In this document: positions 1 to 12,290 of the stretch, one piece after another | Layout of the letters: the number at the start of each line of letters is the position of its first letter | Position numbering within the stretch: position 1 is the first letter of the stretch | Origin: Edaphochlamys debaryana | Taxonomy: Eukaryota > Chlorophyta > Chlorophyceae > Chlamydomonadales | Direction of reading: 5' to 3' | Assembly: GCA_016858145.1 (NCBI GenBank) | Contig: JAEHOE010000018.1 | Span: 620,001-684,000 of the forward strand | Length of the DNA stretch: 64,000 nucleotides | The notes under the pieces: generated by a model | What the model was told of the DNA's origin: nothing | Seen by the model: only the letters and a program-made list of their open reading frames with translations | Databases searched by the model: none | Program-made: the position numbers and the translations under genes

Positions 1-1186
1 GGGGCCCGAGCCGGCACTGCCGGCCAGGATCTGATGAGAGGGCAGGCATGGGTGCGGCGCGACTTAGGGCGGATGTGCTAAGGAGGTAGGGGCAGGAGGA
101 ATGACCCATGCACATGGTCAAACACGCTCTGCCGACCGGCACGCAACCCGATCACCCCGGCCCGCCTGTCCTCCCACCTTGAGCGCGGGGCTGACGGAGG
201 AGTCGCTGTGGCGCCGCTGCCTCGGCGCGCGCCCCGGCGTGACCTGCAGCTGCAGCCGCATCCACTGCATGGCGGCACGCAGCCGCAGCCCCGCAGTGTT
301 GGGCGAGAAGGTGCCCAGGGGCATGCCCACCATCACGGGCACCGCCGGCACCGACTCGCCCTCCTCCTGCTGCTGAGACAGCTGGTGCTGGGCCGGGTTG
401 CTGGCAGCCGGCTTGGGCCGGCGCTCGGGCGTGCAAGCGTCTGAGGAGCTGGAGTCGGCTGGGCGCAGCGGGATGCCCGAGCCGGTGCGGCGTCGGGCGC
501 CGGGCGTCTTGGCGGCCGTGTTCCGGTGCGCGCTGGCGGGGACGTGGGAGCAGGTGCTGAAGGGGGTCTCCAGGCGATGCGAGCGCAGCCAGCTGACCTC
601 CCGTGGCGTGGCGTCGTCGCCTCCGCCCGCGTAGCGGCCCTGCGGCGTGAGCAGCTCCGCGCAGGCTGCGTTGACGGTCTCGAGCACGGGCATGAGCTTC
701 CGGGAGGAGCGGGGCGGGCCCAGGGATGAGGCCGACTGGCGAGCGGAGGAGGACGTGGAGGGGCCGGGGCCGGAGCCGACTGGGTAGACCTCCACCGGGT
801 CGGTCTGGCAGGCGGCTTCGGCTGTGCTGCGAGGCGCCAGCTTGGCGGCTTGTGCCTGGGGAGGTAGAGGAAGGCACGTTTGCGGGGTGAGCGCGGGGAG
901 GGCGGAGGCGGGGACCAGGGACGGAAGCGGAAGGTCGCACGCTCGGAGTCGCCTGACGGCGGCGATAGCAAGCGCCAGAGGCAGTCAACGCGTGTCCACC
1001 GAGCCGGCAACTGGCTAGAAGCTTCAAACTGACGACGTAGCGCACCTCGACTACAGCTCGCAGGCTCTGCACGAAGGTCCAGGCATCTTCAAGGGCGCCC
1101 TCAAGCTTGCTGCGCTCGCCCCCGGGCGTGCCAGAGCTGCGTCCGGCCATCGGCGATCTGGCCCACTCTGGTAGCGAGAACTGCAT
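1..1186 (-). CDS. Serine-rich protein of unknown function, 3' part beyond the left edge
   Basis: I do not recognise a family. Exon 1 is 1186..1046 and starts ATG CAG (MQFSLPEWARSPMAG), giving exactly 47 codons before a GT donor. Exon 2 is 855..178, 226 codons in phase 0, after a CCCAG acceptor. A third exon probably begins at 30 after a CATCAG acceptor and stays open to the window edge. The product is rich in Ser, Arg, Pro and Ala and looks mostly disordered. It has a short helical stretch after residue 25 (LEGALEDAWTFVQSL) and another around LMPVLETVNAACAELL. No signal peptide or membrane segment is visible. The gene is divergent from the lipoate ligase gene 306 bp away. Splicing phase and codon quality make it a real gene; its function is open. 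Confidence 0.6.
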
Positions 1187-1492
1187 TGTTGCAGCTACAA
1201 GTAGAGTGCGGTCAGCGGCGCATGTCGCGCAGCCCCGGTTGAAAGGGGAGGAACGGCTCGGCCTTGTTTCAGCAACGGCTTGTGGAGTGTCCTGTATACT
1301 TGTGTAGTTGCAGCGGGGCAGGTAGCTGTGGCTCAGTGCCACAGGCAGCAGCTCACGCTGTCGCCCATCGAGGCACTCAAAAAGCTTGGATCGCAAACGG
1401 TTCTGGCAAGAACCACTTCGTTTCGTTCGTGACTCCAATCAACTATCCAGCCTATGCATGAACCAACTTAGCCGTCCATTCTGCGTGCAAGC
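1187..1492. promoter_or_regulatory. Divergent promoter region between the unknown gene and the lipoate ligase gene
   Basis: Two start codons face away from each other across 306 bp, so both 5' UTRs and core promoters must lie here. I see no clear TATA box and no other coding signal. Confidence 0.45.
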
Positions 1493-3395
1493 ATGAGCGG
1501 CGGACGGCCCATCCTCAACGTGTTGCGCGTAGCACGGCTGCCGATATTTACCCAGCTGAACCTAGAAGAAGCGCTTCTTAGAGCAACTGCAGACAATTGG
1601 CTCATCATCAACGACGGGGCCTTCACGCCGGCCATCGTTCTCGGCATCTCGGGGTGCGTGCCGTCCCATATGCACGGGTGGAGATGCCGGGAGTGCTAAG
1701 AGAGCTGTCGGGAAGAGGTTTGGAGACCCAAGCCCACAACACCGTGTGCCACATGCCCACACCATCCCACAAACCCCAGTCGCCCCGCCGAGCTCGTGCG
1801 CTGCCCCGAGGCGCTCCAAAGCGGCATCCAGGTCATCAGGCGCTTCACCGGTGGAGGCACGGTGGTGGTGGACCATGACACGGTCTTCAGCACCCTCATC
1901 ATGCAGGTGGGGAGGGCTGCCATTGTCGTCGTGCCCCACGCCGCCCTCGATAGCACTACCTAGCTGCAAGGTACAGCTCACCAATGCACTAGTGGTACAT
2001 AAGTGTAAGGGATTAGGACTGGTCCACCAAATGCTATCGGGAGCTGAGGGAACTGTGTGGGTGTTCGACTGGGTCGGTTGGGGCCCAACTAACTTTGTGC
2101 TGCTGGCGCTCCCGCAGGCGGAGGACGTACCGCACGTGCAGCCCTACCCCCAGCCCATCATGGCCTGGACGGAGCAACTGTACCGCCCCGCCTTCACTAT
2201 GACTAAGTGCCCGGACTTCAGCGTGCGAGAAAACGGTGCGTAGTGCACCAGTACTGGTTGTACGTGGTCGTCTGCCCGCATGCACGCCGGCAACAAAGCT
2301 GGTCCTCCACCTCCACCTCCACCTTGTGCAGCGTGCTGCGCATACGATGGGACACTTCCCAACGACCGCCTGCGTGGCATGCCGTAGCAGCAGCGCCCCC
2401 AGCCCTTGCCCCATCAGCATGCGCCCGCCAGGCCAGCTTCCAGTGCGTCGCCACAGCAACCCACGCCCTGCGGCCCCCCACCCCGCGGCCCCTCCTCTCC
2501 TCGCAGACTACGTGATCGGGGGCACGCACAAGGTGGGCGGCAACGCGCAGGCCATCACGGGCAAGCGCTGGCTGCACCACACGTCCTTCCTGTGGGACTA
2601 CGACCAGGAGGCCATGGCGCTGCTGCGGCCCCCGCCGCGGGCGCCCAGGTACCGGGAGGTGAGCCGCACTGCCTGTAGAGCCCGGGGACAGCACAACACC
2701 TGCAGGTGACGTGTCGGGTCTGTAGCGTGAGCCGCACTGGAGCCCGCGCCCTAGCGCCCCATGCGTGAGGCGGCGGGAGCAGGGCGTGCGGATGGGCCAG
2801 GTCGCCTTGGGAGCAGGTTCCAAGCCAGGAATCGGGGACGGGTTTGGGATTGGGTGCGCTCGTCTTGGTCTAACTGGCTGATGCTGCCGCTGTGCGCAGG
2901 GTCGTGAGCACGGGGAGTTTGTAACGCGCCTGTGCGACGTGCTGGCGCCGGAGGGCTCGGACAACGACGGGGCGGGCCCTGCCGCCACGCGCCGGCACCT
3001 GGTCAGCGCCATCGTGCAGGCGGCCAGCGCGCTGGGCTTCACGCTGCAGGTGGGGCGGGGGAAGCTGGGAAGGAGCTGGGGGAACGCTGGAGGGATTGCG
3101 GTGACACGGCCGATGCCCGGGGGCGCAAGGACATCGGCGGCGGGGGGCTCGGGCAAGGCCCTGGGTTAACGGGCCGACAACCGCTGCGTGGCACCCAGCT
3201 CTTTCCATGCCCGACCCTTCTTCTGCCCGTCTGTCTGTCTGCGCACAGGAGCGGACGCTGGCGGAGGCAGCGCCAGCGCTGCAGCGCAAGCCGCACCTGG
3301 GCACCCGGCTGGTGGACCTGCGGGAGTTCCTCAGCGACCAGGAGCTGGCGACGCTGGGGGCGCTGCAGCAGCAGGGGAGTCAGCCAGGGCCGTAA
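1493..3395 (+). CDS. Lipoate-protein ligase A-like protein (biotin/lipoate A/B ligase family)
   Basis: Likely activates lipoate with ATP and transfers it to lysine in lipoyl domains of 2-oxoacid dehydrogenases or glycine cleavage H protein. Six exons join in phase: 1493..1653, 1780..1906, 2118..2235, 2507..2658, 2900..3049 and 3249..3395, giving 284 residues. Family marks are in order: FTQLNLEEALLR near residue 20, the lipoate-site motif RRFTGGGTVVVD near residue 75, then GTHKVGGNAQAITGKRWLHH with the conserved lysine and asparagine, followed by TSFLWDYD. The short N-terminus (MSGGRPILNVLRVARLP) is not a clear targeting peptide, so the location is uncertain. The length fits the single-domain eukaryotic/plant-type ligase without a large accessory domain. 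All junctions are GT-AG. It is convergent with the next gene. Confidence 0.9.
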
Positions 3396-3919
3396 GGGCG
3401 GCAGAATCGCCGGTTACACACCGAGCGCGCAAGCAGGGGCTGGGAGGGAGGACGGCAGGTGGGACGGCAGGTGCGGGAACGGCGAGCTGAGGCAGGGGCC
3501 TCGGCTGCGGGAATTGGTGAGAGGGAAGGGTGGAGGGAGAGGAGGCCCAGCAAGCGCAGCGTAGCGTTGTGCGGGTTGGAGTAGGAGGGGCCCAGGCACC
3601 GGGAAGGCTCACCGGGATCATTGACCGGGACTGCCGGCGCCTGGGCTTCTAGCTGTCAAAACACGTGTTAAGTTAGGAGCATGATGGTGCAGCGCAGCGT
3701 CGGACACGGCGGGACGCTACTGAGCAGGATGGGCTATGGCGAATTGGTGATTCAGCGCGCACGTGAGCTTGCAAGGTGGAGATGGAATCCTGGTGAAGTA
3801 ACTGAGGGCGGCTGGTGGAGAGGCGGTTGGCCGGTTGCCGAGATTGCGTACCGAGCGACCAGGCGTGCGGGGCAAGCCGCGGAAAGGCTGTTTAGACGCC
3901 GTCCCGTGCGGCATGATGG

Positions 3920-3924
3920 TGTAA
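3920..3924 (+). terminator. TGTAA polyadenylation signal, lipoate ligase gene
   Basis: TGTAA is the usual poly(A) signal of volvocine algae. This copy lies about 525 bp past the ligase stop codon on the same strand. Confidence 0.4.
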
Positions 3925-4093
3925 GGTCCTTATACGGAGCGCCAGCATGCTCGCCTCACCCCTGTTACACGCGCTCTGCTCCCTGCCCACCTCAAGCTTC
4001 TTTCCTGCTTTGCCACGGCCGTGAGGTGACTGGCGGTCCGGAGCCAAGCGTGCCATCGTGCTCTGCGCTGCATTGCGCTTTGCTTTACCCCTG

Positions 4094-4098
4094 TTACA
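4094..4098 (-). terminator. TGTAA polyadenylation signal, ankyrin gene
   Basis: Reads TTACA on the plus strand, so TGTAA in the sense of the minus-strand ankyrin gene, about 580 bp past its stop. A second copy in a similar short context (CCCCTGTTACA) is at 3965..3969. Confidence 0.4.
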
Positions 4099-4233
4099 TG
4101 GAAAGATGGAATGCGAACGAGGTTGCAATGTCGGCTCCCGAGGGCCTGGCCGTTCTGGAGACCAACAGGTTCAGCAGGCGGTTGCACCGCAGCAGTACAA
4201 ACCGCCGATGACGCCGTCACGTGGAGTCTGCCG

Positions 4234-4523
4234 CAGGACTCGTTCCAACCGCACGCCACGGCGAGCACCCCTCCAGCACAACATCAGCCGTAACCCACTG
4301 GACCAGCAGACACCTAGGGCCAGCCAAGCCCTCGCTCAAGCCCGGCAGCGTCATCGTGGCCGTGCCTGACCTGTCCATGATGCCCTACTTTAAACGCTTG
4401 CTCATGCTATGCAAGGTAGCTAACAACAGCTCGAGTCACCAGGACTCGCTCCAACTGCACGCCCCGGCGATTATGCAACCGTCCTTCAACAACAGACCTG
4501 AACCAACGGACCAGCAAACACCT
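4234..4523 (+). repeat. Degenerate direct repeat, two copies of about 83 bp
   Basis: Copy A (4234..4315) and copy B (4440..4523) both begin CAGGACTCG, continue with a near-identical core around GCACGCC, and end ACCAGCA-ACACCT. They are separated by about 125 bp and lie in the convergent 3' region. Confidence 0.6.
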
Positions 4524-4674
4524 CAGCGGAAGCTGCATCCCGACACACTACTACTCGCAGCAGCAAACGCACCACCCACCAGCCTGGCCTGCGGATGATC
4601 GAAGCCCCTCCCTCCAGCGTTCCCCATTGCATCACTTCTGCCCTGCACAGCTGTGCTTCGTCAGCCCCGGGGCT

Positions 4675-6730
4675 CTAGCGCCTGCGGCTGCCCTTCGGCA
4701 TCCGCTGCCCCGTCCACACGCCGCCCCCACGCGCGGGCACCTGTAGAACCTTGAAGCGCGTCCCTCGACGCTGCATGAGCTCCCGCACCCACTGCGGCGA
4801 CCGCTCGTCCCCCAGCCCTACCCTCACGCCCTCCTCTGCCGCCGCCTCCAGCTCGGCCAAGTCAAGGATGGGGCAGCCCGCTGCCTCCAGCCACTGCAGC
4901 GACGCCAGCGGCGCCTCGAGGGCGGCATAGCAGAAGAGGCTCTGCCGTGGGCGGGGGCGCTGTGGCCCAAAGTGCATGCCCAAGTCCCTTAGCACGCCCA
5001 GCGTCCTCAGGTCACCGGCCCTCGCCGCCTGGAAGTACGGGCCGCCGTCGGTCTGGCGGGGACGACAGCGCGGCGGGGTAGGGCCAAAGGAGTTAGCGAC
5101 GGATGTTGCGGGGAGCAATGAAGTGGGCCTGCACCTAGACCAGAACAGCAGGTGCGCTGTCGCAGTAAAAACGCAGCGTTCAACGCCGCTGTAGCATTGA
5201 CCTTCCACACCGCCGCCCGCCCACCGCCACCCACCCACGCACCGGCTTGGGCACCTGCCACTGCTCCAGCAGCCGCAGGGCCGCCTCGCATCCGGACTCG
5301 GCACCGTTGCGCCAGGCGCTCTCGCGCGCCTCACACCCCTGGGCCCGCAGCCAGGCCATGAGCTCCACGCTGCCCGACCGCGCCGCCAGATCGCACAGCC
5401 CCTCGCTTGACGATGGCTCGTCGTCAGCCGGCCGCGGGGCCGGGGGCAGCAGAGCCTCGGCCCCAAAGGCCTCATGCAGCCACTGCACCGTGGGCAGGTG
5501 GCCGGCCGCCACTGCGGCTCGGGTCAGGTCGCGTGGCTCCAAGGGGCAGCCGGCCTGGTGCAGGACTTGTAGGACGCCGATGTGACCCCCGGTCGCCGCC
5601 ACGGTCGCGGCCCCGCTGCCAACGCTCAGCGGCACGCCCTCAGCCAGCAACCACGCCACGGCCGCTGCATCTCCCCGCTCCGCTGAGCGGCGGAGCGTCC
5701 ACCTGTCGCCCAGCGGTGGACCGAAGCCAGCGGCCTTGAGCCACACAAACCGCTCCAACACGGCGGGGCCGTCGAGCTTGTCCGCCACCGCAAACCAGGT
5801 TGACCTGTCGAACAGGGCGACGCCGCCGCCCTGCGCCTTGGCCCACGCCGCCTTCTCCCGCCAGTCGGCGGTGCGGCTGCTTACGCACGCGTGCAGCACA
5901 GACTGCCAGTCCTGGGCCGACAACTCGGAGGCCTGGAGCAGCTCTGACATGTGCTGCAGGGCCTGCAGGTCACACCCCTCCGCGGCCGACGATAAGGGCC
6001 GCCTCTTGACGTGCGGCGCCTCCCCAAGCGGACACAGGGACAGGAGCCAGATTGCGAGGGATGCGTGGCCGCCCCGAAGGGACGCGCTTGCCGCCGCTTG
6101 CATCGCAAAAATCCGTGAGAGCCACTCGTGGGGCATGAGCGTAACCAGCGCTTCGCAGACGTCGCGGTGGCCCCCGCGAGCTGCACCCAGCAGGGACGAC
6201 AGACAGGGTCCCTTCAGGTCCGAGCGGTTGGCCCCGCACCACTCCACAAGCTCCAGGTGACCGCCCGCGGCCGCCTCCGTAATGACCAATGACCAGGCTT
6301 GCGTTGGGGGCAGTCGGGAGGGGTCCGCCAGGAAGCGGCAGCACTGCAGGTCACCTGCGGCGGCTGCGGCTTTGAGCATGTCGCAGTTCGGTACCAGGCC
6401 GGCCGCTTCGAACGCCACCTGAAGGTTTGCCACGTCTCCGGCTTGTGCGACGAGGCACACGAGCTGCGTGCGCTGGGCCCGCGTGAGCTCCCGACACGCC
6501 GTCAATCGGGACCAGGCGGATGCGAAGATCTCGCGCGAAACTGGCTGCGAGAGACGAAGAGCGGCCACGCCACGCAGCTCCTCAGCTGTGGCTTTGTTCA
6601 CAAAGCTCAGGTATGCTGCCTCGTTGGGCGGCAAGCACGCAGCAATGCGGGCCACAATGCCGGGAGTCCACACCAGCGCCGGGCTCGCCTCGGCGCTGCC
6701 AGACAGCTGTGCGTGCTTGTGCTGGCTCAT
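4675..6730 (-). CDS. F-box-like / ankyrin-repeat protein, copy 1
   Basis: Two exons, 6730..5243 and 5052..4675, join in phase 0 to give 621 residues. The first ATG of the frame gives MSQHKHAQLSGS. Residues about 20-60 (WTPGIVARIAACLPPNEAA) resemble an F-box-like helical segment and are shared with the ankyrin gene at 20.7 kb. The rest is a series of degenerate ankyrin units of about 30 residues, with the recurring pattern A-A-x-x-G-H-L plus a short helix (for example TEAAAGGHLELVEWC and AAVAAGHLPTVQWLHEA). Such proteins form large families in volvocine algae, and their targets are mostly unknown; a role as a substrate adaptor is only a guess. No signal peptide or membrane span is seen. Confidence 0.85.
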
Positions 6731-7098
6731 GGCTGAAAGGCGTCCTCTGGACTAGAGTGCTGCGGTGGACTCGGTCTCGGCTTACTTGGCTTATTCCGTT
6801 ACAGCGCAAGCGGACTTCGACGTGAGGACAGTCTGTGGACGGCTTCTATGGGTCGCATGTGATGCCAGAACGAGGTGGTCGGGATGAGCGGTCGGCTACG
6901 TTCGGCATTCTGTGGATTGCGCTCGAGGCGTGCCAACCTGCGCTTACCCGCCTGACCCGCCCCACCCAGAACCAGCTCTTACAACGCACGCCCCACCTTG
7001 GCTACCTACACATGGCATAGCCCCATACCGGTCGACTCTTTGCCCTCAGTGCTCGTCCTGCCGAGCCAAGTTGGTACCGCTGCCGTGCTTCTCGACCT
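6731..7098. other. Tandem intergenic gap, ankyrin promoter and SRCR 3' UTR
   Basis: 368 bp between two minus-strand genes. It must hold the ankyrin gene 5' UTR and the SRCR gene 3' UTR. Apart from one TGTAA signal nothing specific is visible. Confidence 0.5.
6979..6983 (-). terminator. TGTAA polyadenylation signal, SRCR gene copy 1
   Basis: TTACA on the plus strand, 116 bp past the SRCR stop codon in its own sense. Confidence 0.55.
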
Positions 7099-10000
7099 TC
7101 ACACGTCTATGACCGTGCGGCACTGTGGATGCAGGGGCCAGGGAGTACCGGTTGAGCCGGGAGGTGGGGTAGGGACAGAGGGCACTGCGACTCACTGCTG
7201 CTGCAGCCTCGACAACCACCGCAAGTCCTAGCGGGGGCTGGGGTTTCCGGCCGGGACCAGGCACCCTGGCGGTGGCCACCGCAGGCCCAGGCCCCAAGCT
7301 CGCAGGCTAGCGCAGGGGTGAGGGCCACCGGTGCGGCAGCACAGCCGCTATGCCATGTGTTGTGTCCCTATGGACCCCGCCCCGAACCCACCTGGACGAT
7401 GAAGAGACCTCCCTCACATTCGGCGTTGGAGACCTGGGGAGGGCAGGGGCCGGCGGCTTAGGATCAGCCATGAGGAGGTAGGGGTGGGAGGAGTGGCCCA
7501 CAGTAGGGCAAACACGCAACTCACGGTAAAGCCGTCGTTGTCCTGCATCAGGCGCGCGGGCTTGTACAGGGAAGCGGCGGTGGTGGGCGGCGCAATGGAG
7601 GCCCAGGCGGGGACCACGCTGGGGTCGAAGCCGCCAGAGGGGATGGCGCCTGGGGAACAACGCAGGGCTCAGCGTAAGAGCCTCGATCATGCTTCAGCCA
7701 GAGGACGCACTGCCATGATGCGGCGCCTGACCCTGGCCGTGGGCCTGACACGAGCCATCCTCTCACCCGAGGGCAGGGCATACATGAAGTTGATGATGAG
7801 ACCGGCCGTGGGCTGTGGGTTGGACCAATCAAGCCGGGGAAGGTAGGAGCGATGAAGGTACACGTGTACTCCGCTTCAGAGCGTGCAGCCACCAGCGGTA
7901 AACTAACCCCCGGGGCAACTAATTGCGTGCCTGCAGGGCGGGCCTGGTCGGGCGCGCGTGCAAGGGCACCGCGCGTGGCCGGGTGCATTGCAGAGGCCAA
8001 AGCGCACATCCCTCCCCCAGCGCCCTCACCGCTCGGGTGGATGCGAGGCTGGCGGGATAGTTGCCCCACCTGCGTGCAAGGTAGAAGCGGCTCAGGGGCT
8101 TTGAGACCCGAGACCCGCGGGAGAACATTGGTCCCTGAGGACCCTGACCTCTGAGCCTTCGAGGTCCCCCCCAGGCACGTGGAGCACGCCGTCAGGTGGA
8201 ACCGGGGCTGATGCGCTCGCAGACGTCCATGAGGCAGAGATTGGTTGCTAGAGGTTGTCTCACATGCGGCACACGTGCATGCTGACGTTGCGAGTGAAGG
8301 ATGACGAGATGTTGGGGTCGAAGCCGCACAGCGGAGCCCACACCTGTGGGGCGGCGGGGGGAGCAGGGGGAAGCCAGGCTGAGACGGCGGTAACCGGTAG
8401 GAGCCATGCGGTGACGTCGGGCCTCGAGACAAGGTTTATTGGACACCAGGTGAAGCCACCTTGTTAGTCACGTCGGCGGGGTCCGCCACCAGCAGCTCCA
8501 CTCGCTTGAACTCGTACTCGGGGTTTGGGTTGGGGCCGCACATGCCGCCATAGCACAGGTTGGACTCGAGGGGCTTGAGCCGCAGGAAGGCATTCTTGGC
8601 GGGAGGGGCTGCGGGTGGCGGAAGCGGTTAGGGGAGAGCACGCAAGGGGTACGGCGGCCTCAGAGTCGTGCGTGGCTGGACCCTTGACTCTACAAGTAAG
8701 GGCAGGCTGCTTACGTGGCGGAGGCGAGGGAAGCGGCGGTAGCATCTGCTGCCCGCCTGTGAACCGCTTGTCTGCGGGGTGCGGAGGAAATGAGGGATGC
8801 ATGAGGGGGGGCCACTCAGCAGGTCAAGCAAGGCTGACAGAACGAACGTCAACGGACCCCCCAACCACAAGCCACGCATTCAAGCATTCAATGGGGCCCA
8901 AGGTCGTGCCTAGTATGCCCAGAGGCCCAGACGCACTGGAGCACTCGAGGCCGGCAAGCAGGAAGGCCCCTCGGCCGCAGGTGCGGCTGAACCACACGGT
9001 GCAGTTGGAGGGGCGGCCCTTGGCGGTGGCGATGGGCAGCTGTTTCCGCGACATGGATTCTCCCACCGGCATAAACTCCCCGAACTCGTCCAGCTTAAGC
9101 AGGCGCCGAGCAGCACCCGCCGCACCGTCAGCGCCGCCCGCGCCAGCCGCCCTCAGCTTGCGAGCGCCCGCTGTTTCGTCGGAGGCTGCGGCGTCAGAAG
9201 CAGCAGCGGTTGTGGAGGAGGCGGAGGCGGAGAGGGCCCCGAGGGCCTGCCGGCGGGCAGGCGCCGGCCAGAGCGGGGCCGAGCACCACACGTCCACGAT
9301 GAAGGGGTAGGGCCTGCGCGTGGAGGCGGACGGCAGCATGAGTCCGGTGGCCTGCCGTGGTGGGAGGGGACTTGGCGAGATTGTCTCCCGCAGGTGCACA
9401 CCAACCCGTCGCGCACGGCCACCAACCGTAAGCATGTGCGTACCCCTGACCGCTCCCAAGACAGTTACTCACGGCTCCACCTTGCTAATGGACACAGCCG
9501 GGGAGTAGAACGGCCTGCCGCGCTTGTACCTGCCGCCATGGAAGGCCGATCAGGGGTAGGGGGTCCAGGCGTGTCACACAGCCACCCCAGCTCCCCAATG
9601 CCACCTGCCCACAGGGTAGCAGCGCCGTACGTCAAGCAACTTGCATCCGTGTCCTGGCTCCACTGCTAATGTCCCTGCCGTGCAGACCACCAGCGCTGCT
9701 CACCCCATGAGTTGGCAGTAGAACTTGGCATCCCTGGCATCAACGCTGGATTCACTGCGGCGCAGGATGCATGGCAGGCAGCCGAGGCAGGTGTGAGGTG
9801 CATGCATGCATGGACAGAGCGCACGGGGCCTAATGGCAGGTTGAACGAGGGCGAGGGAGAGGGAAGGTTGTATGGATGGGGACTCCAGGGTGCCTGTACC
9901 GCTGAGCATGGAAAGCGCCCTCACGGCGGGGTTTCCATCCAAACTCCCCGCTCCTGACCATGTCATTCTGCCGGCCACGCAGGGCAGCTAGGAACACGTG

Positions 10001-10896
10001 CGTGCGTAGCTGACCAGGCATTGCAAGCCGGTCTACTGATTGCTCGCGCGCACTCACCACGTGGGGTACCAACCGGGCTTGATCCACCCGGTTGTATCCT
10101 GCGGTGCCCAAGCAATCCCGCACGGGGCTGATTGCACATCTTGGCCATCGACTTCTAGCGAGCGCCGGAACTCACCATGTCCACCATGTCAGGCCTAGAG
10201 GCTTCTGGTGCAGCCCTGTGCAGCTACCACCCGGTCTTCCAGCGATCAAGCCGATGCAGCGCCGCTAGGGCGGCCAGGGCTCCAGAGAGTGGGACCTCTG
10301 TGCCCCTGCTATCTAACACTGGCCAGACAGGCTAGGCCCTGCCGCACCTGGACATAGAACTCGAGCCTGCCCTTGCTCTTGTCGGGGCCATCCACCAGCC
10401 GCATCTTGTAACCGCCTGCCGTACATGCGCCGGGAGGGGGGGACGGGGGAGCGGATCCGCCATTACCGCATCAGTGCTAGGCATGGTCTGGAGATGGCTA
10501 CAGTCTACATGGAATCCGGCACCCAACGAGTACACCTGGACCGCGCTTACTCTTCTTGGCGGCGGCGAGGTCTGCATCACAAAGGAGCGCGGAGGGGTTG
10601 ACGACCAGAAATGTGGCAGGGGAGGGGGGAAGGGGGTGAAACCACGGGCACGGCGCAACCGTGCGCAACAAGATTGCACGGGCGGAGGGAGTGTCCTGAC
10701 GCCCAACTCCGTGCTTGCATTGGCGCTTATTGCCGTGTCAGTATGGGCGGCGCCTATGTCGCGATCGAGGCATTCGTGCGAGAAAGGGAGCCAAAACGGC
10801 CGATTCGAGCCTCGCGCTTGCCGCATCTCGCGTACCCGCCAGAGCCGCCAGAGCGACAATCAGAGCTGGCAGCAGAGCGATGACGGCCGACCTCAT
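7099..10896 (-). CDS. Secreted two-domain SRCR (scavenger receptor cysteine-rich) protein, copy 1
   Basis: Starts at 10896 with a signal peptide (MRSAVIALLPALIVALAALAG, split by an intron after the last Gly). The first SRCR domain follows in small exons: GYKMRLVDGPDKSKGRLEFY, a Trp-rich GWYPTWC piece, DARDAKFYCQLMG, YKRGRPFYSPAV, then the exon with PYPFIVDVWC, LDEFGEFMPV and SNCTVWFSRTC ending at GLECSS. A second SRCR-like domain has ESNLCYGGMCGPN, VELLVADPADV, PLCGFDPNISSS, HVCRM, GLIINFMYALPS, GGFDPSVVPAW and ECEGGLFIVQ. The last exon is CRTVIDV, stop at 7099. Exon by exon it matches the plus-strand gene at 24.9-28.3 kb. There is no membrane anchor, so it is probably soluble and extracellular. 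The exon junctions between about 8250 and 7730 do not keep phase as I read them, so a small exon may be missing there. Confidence 0.8.
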
Positions 10897-12290
10897 GGCG
10901 CGGCGCGGCGGAGTTCGCGCGCAACAAAGTGAGACAGGGATGAGACTGCACAGGTGGAGGTGGAGAGGTGTCAACTCGCTGATGATGATATTCAGCAACA
11001 GCCTCAACGAGAAGTGAACACATTAGCGGGAGGAGCTGCAGTCTTCTGCAGTGGTTGATCGCAATCCCCTCCCGAGTCGTCTCGCATACGCAGTACTGCA
11101 GCTCCCTTGGCAGAGCGTTTGACCAGGGGGCGTGAGGAACAACACGAGGAGCCGCCCTGCCAAGGGTACCCCTGGCTGTCCAACACGGTCGGTCCAACAC
11201 CACCGCCACACATGTCGCCACAACCTCAACGAACTGACCCTTCTGACTGACGTGCGTGCCGGCCGACCCGGTCCTTACTTCAACCCTCGCAGACCATCTA
11301 GCCAGGCCATCTTGCTTCCTTCCGTCACCCCAACCATCCTCCTGGCCAAGCACAGACCCTCCCTGGCCTCGACCTCGAGCTCCGAAATAATCCATCCAGG
11401 CACCCGTCCGTCAGTCTTGCCCAGCCCCCATGCCCCCTGCCCTCCCAGTTCCAGGCGACAACGAGCCCTTTCCACAGGTCGTCTCCTCGCCTGCGTAGTC
11501 TGCGGAAAACGCCCTACGCCACACCACAACCAAGCGCTTCGCTTCGTTGATGTTCTTCTACCCCCATGCTTCATCCACCGTCAATCACCGCCATGGCATG
11601 GAGCCGGCGAGCAACACAATTACCGTAGTGCTTTGCAGCACACCTGCGCGCCACACACACAGGTATGCGCTACTTGACAGTACCTCCCGCGCTGGCGTCC
11701 CTCCGGGGAGGGGCGCCAGACTTGCCCGGTTCACCCTGGCCGATAAATCGGTTTGCACATGAGACAGCCTAACTCCCCATTCCCTCCATGAATAGGCATT
11801 CAGTCCTGGAAGTTCCCACAAAACCTCGAGTCTATGAAGGCAAGTCCCTGACCCCAAGAATCATGTGCTGTGCGCTCTCTGGAGCCGCTCAGGCACAACG
11901 CTGACACCACGGCACACAGGAAATCTCCTTCAGTCCACCGGCACAAAGCTGACACGCATCCGCAAGCTGCTTGGCATGTTACGGCCAAAGAGGCTCCCAG
12001 GCAGTGTCCCAAACCCACCGCACCACGCGCCACACACAACAATGAATCCACTTCCCACATGAATGTTGTAAGCAACATCTCCGAGCGCAGGATGAATCCG
12101 CATAGCATGGAAGCACAGTACTCTTCATTCAGCAGTGGCAGCGCCAGCCATGGTCCAAACGTTAAATCTGAGAGGAGACACTCATTCACAGGTGTCGAAG
12201 ATTGGAGGCCCTGGTACAGTTCCGGTACTGAGCAGGCGTGCATCACAGCACGCCGCACACCACACACGCACAACGCCAACTGCTGCATCC
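10897..12290. other. Intergenic region between SRCR copy 1 and the glycoside hydrolase
   Basis: About 1.4 kb between two minus-strand genes. It should contain the SRCR promoter and the 3' UTR of the hydrolase. Open frames here are short and not splice-consistent; no TGTAA in the right sense was found. Confidence 0.45.

Larger units (their letters stand above)
3396..4674. other. Convergent intergenic region holding two 3' UTRs
   Basis: This 1.28 kb lies between the stop codons of two convergent genes. It contains TGTAA signals on both strands and a local direct repeat. Short open frames occur but show no splice-consistent coding pattern. Confidence 0.5.
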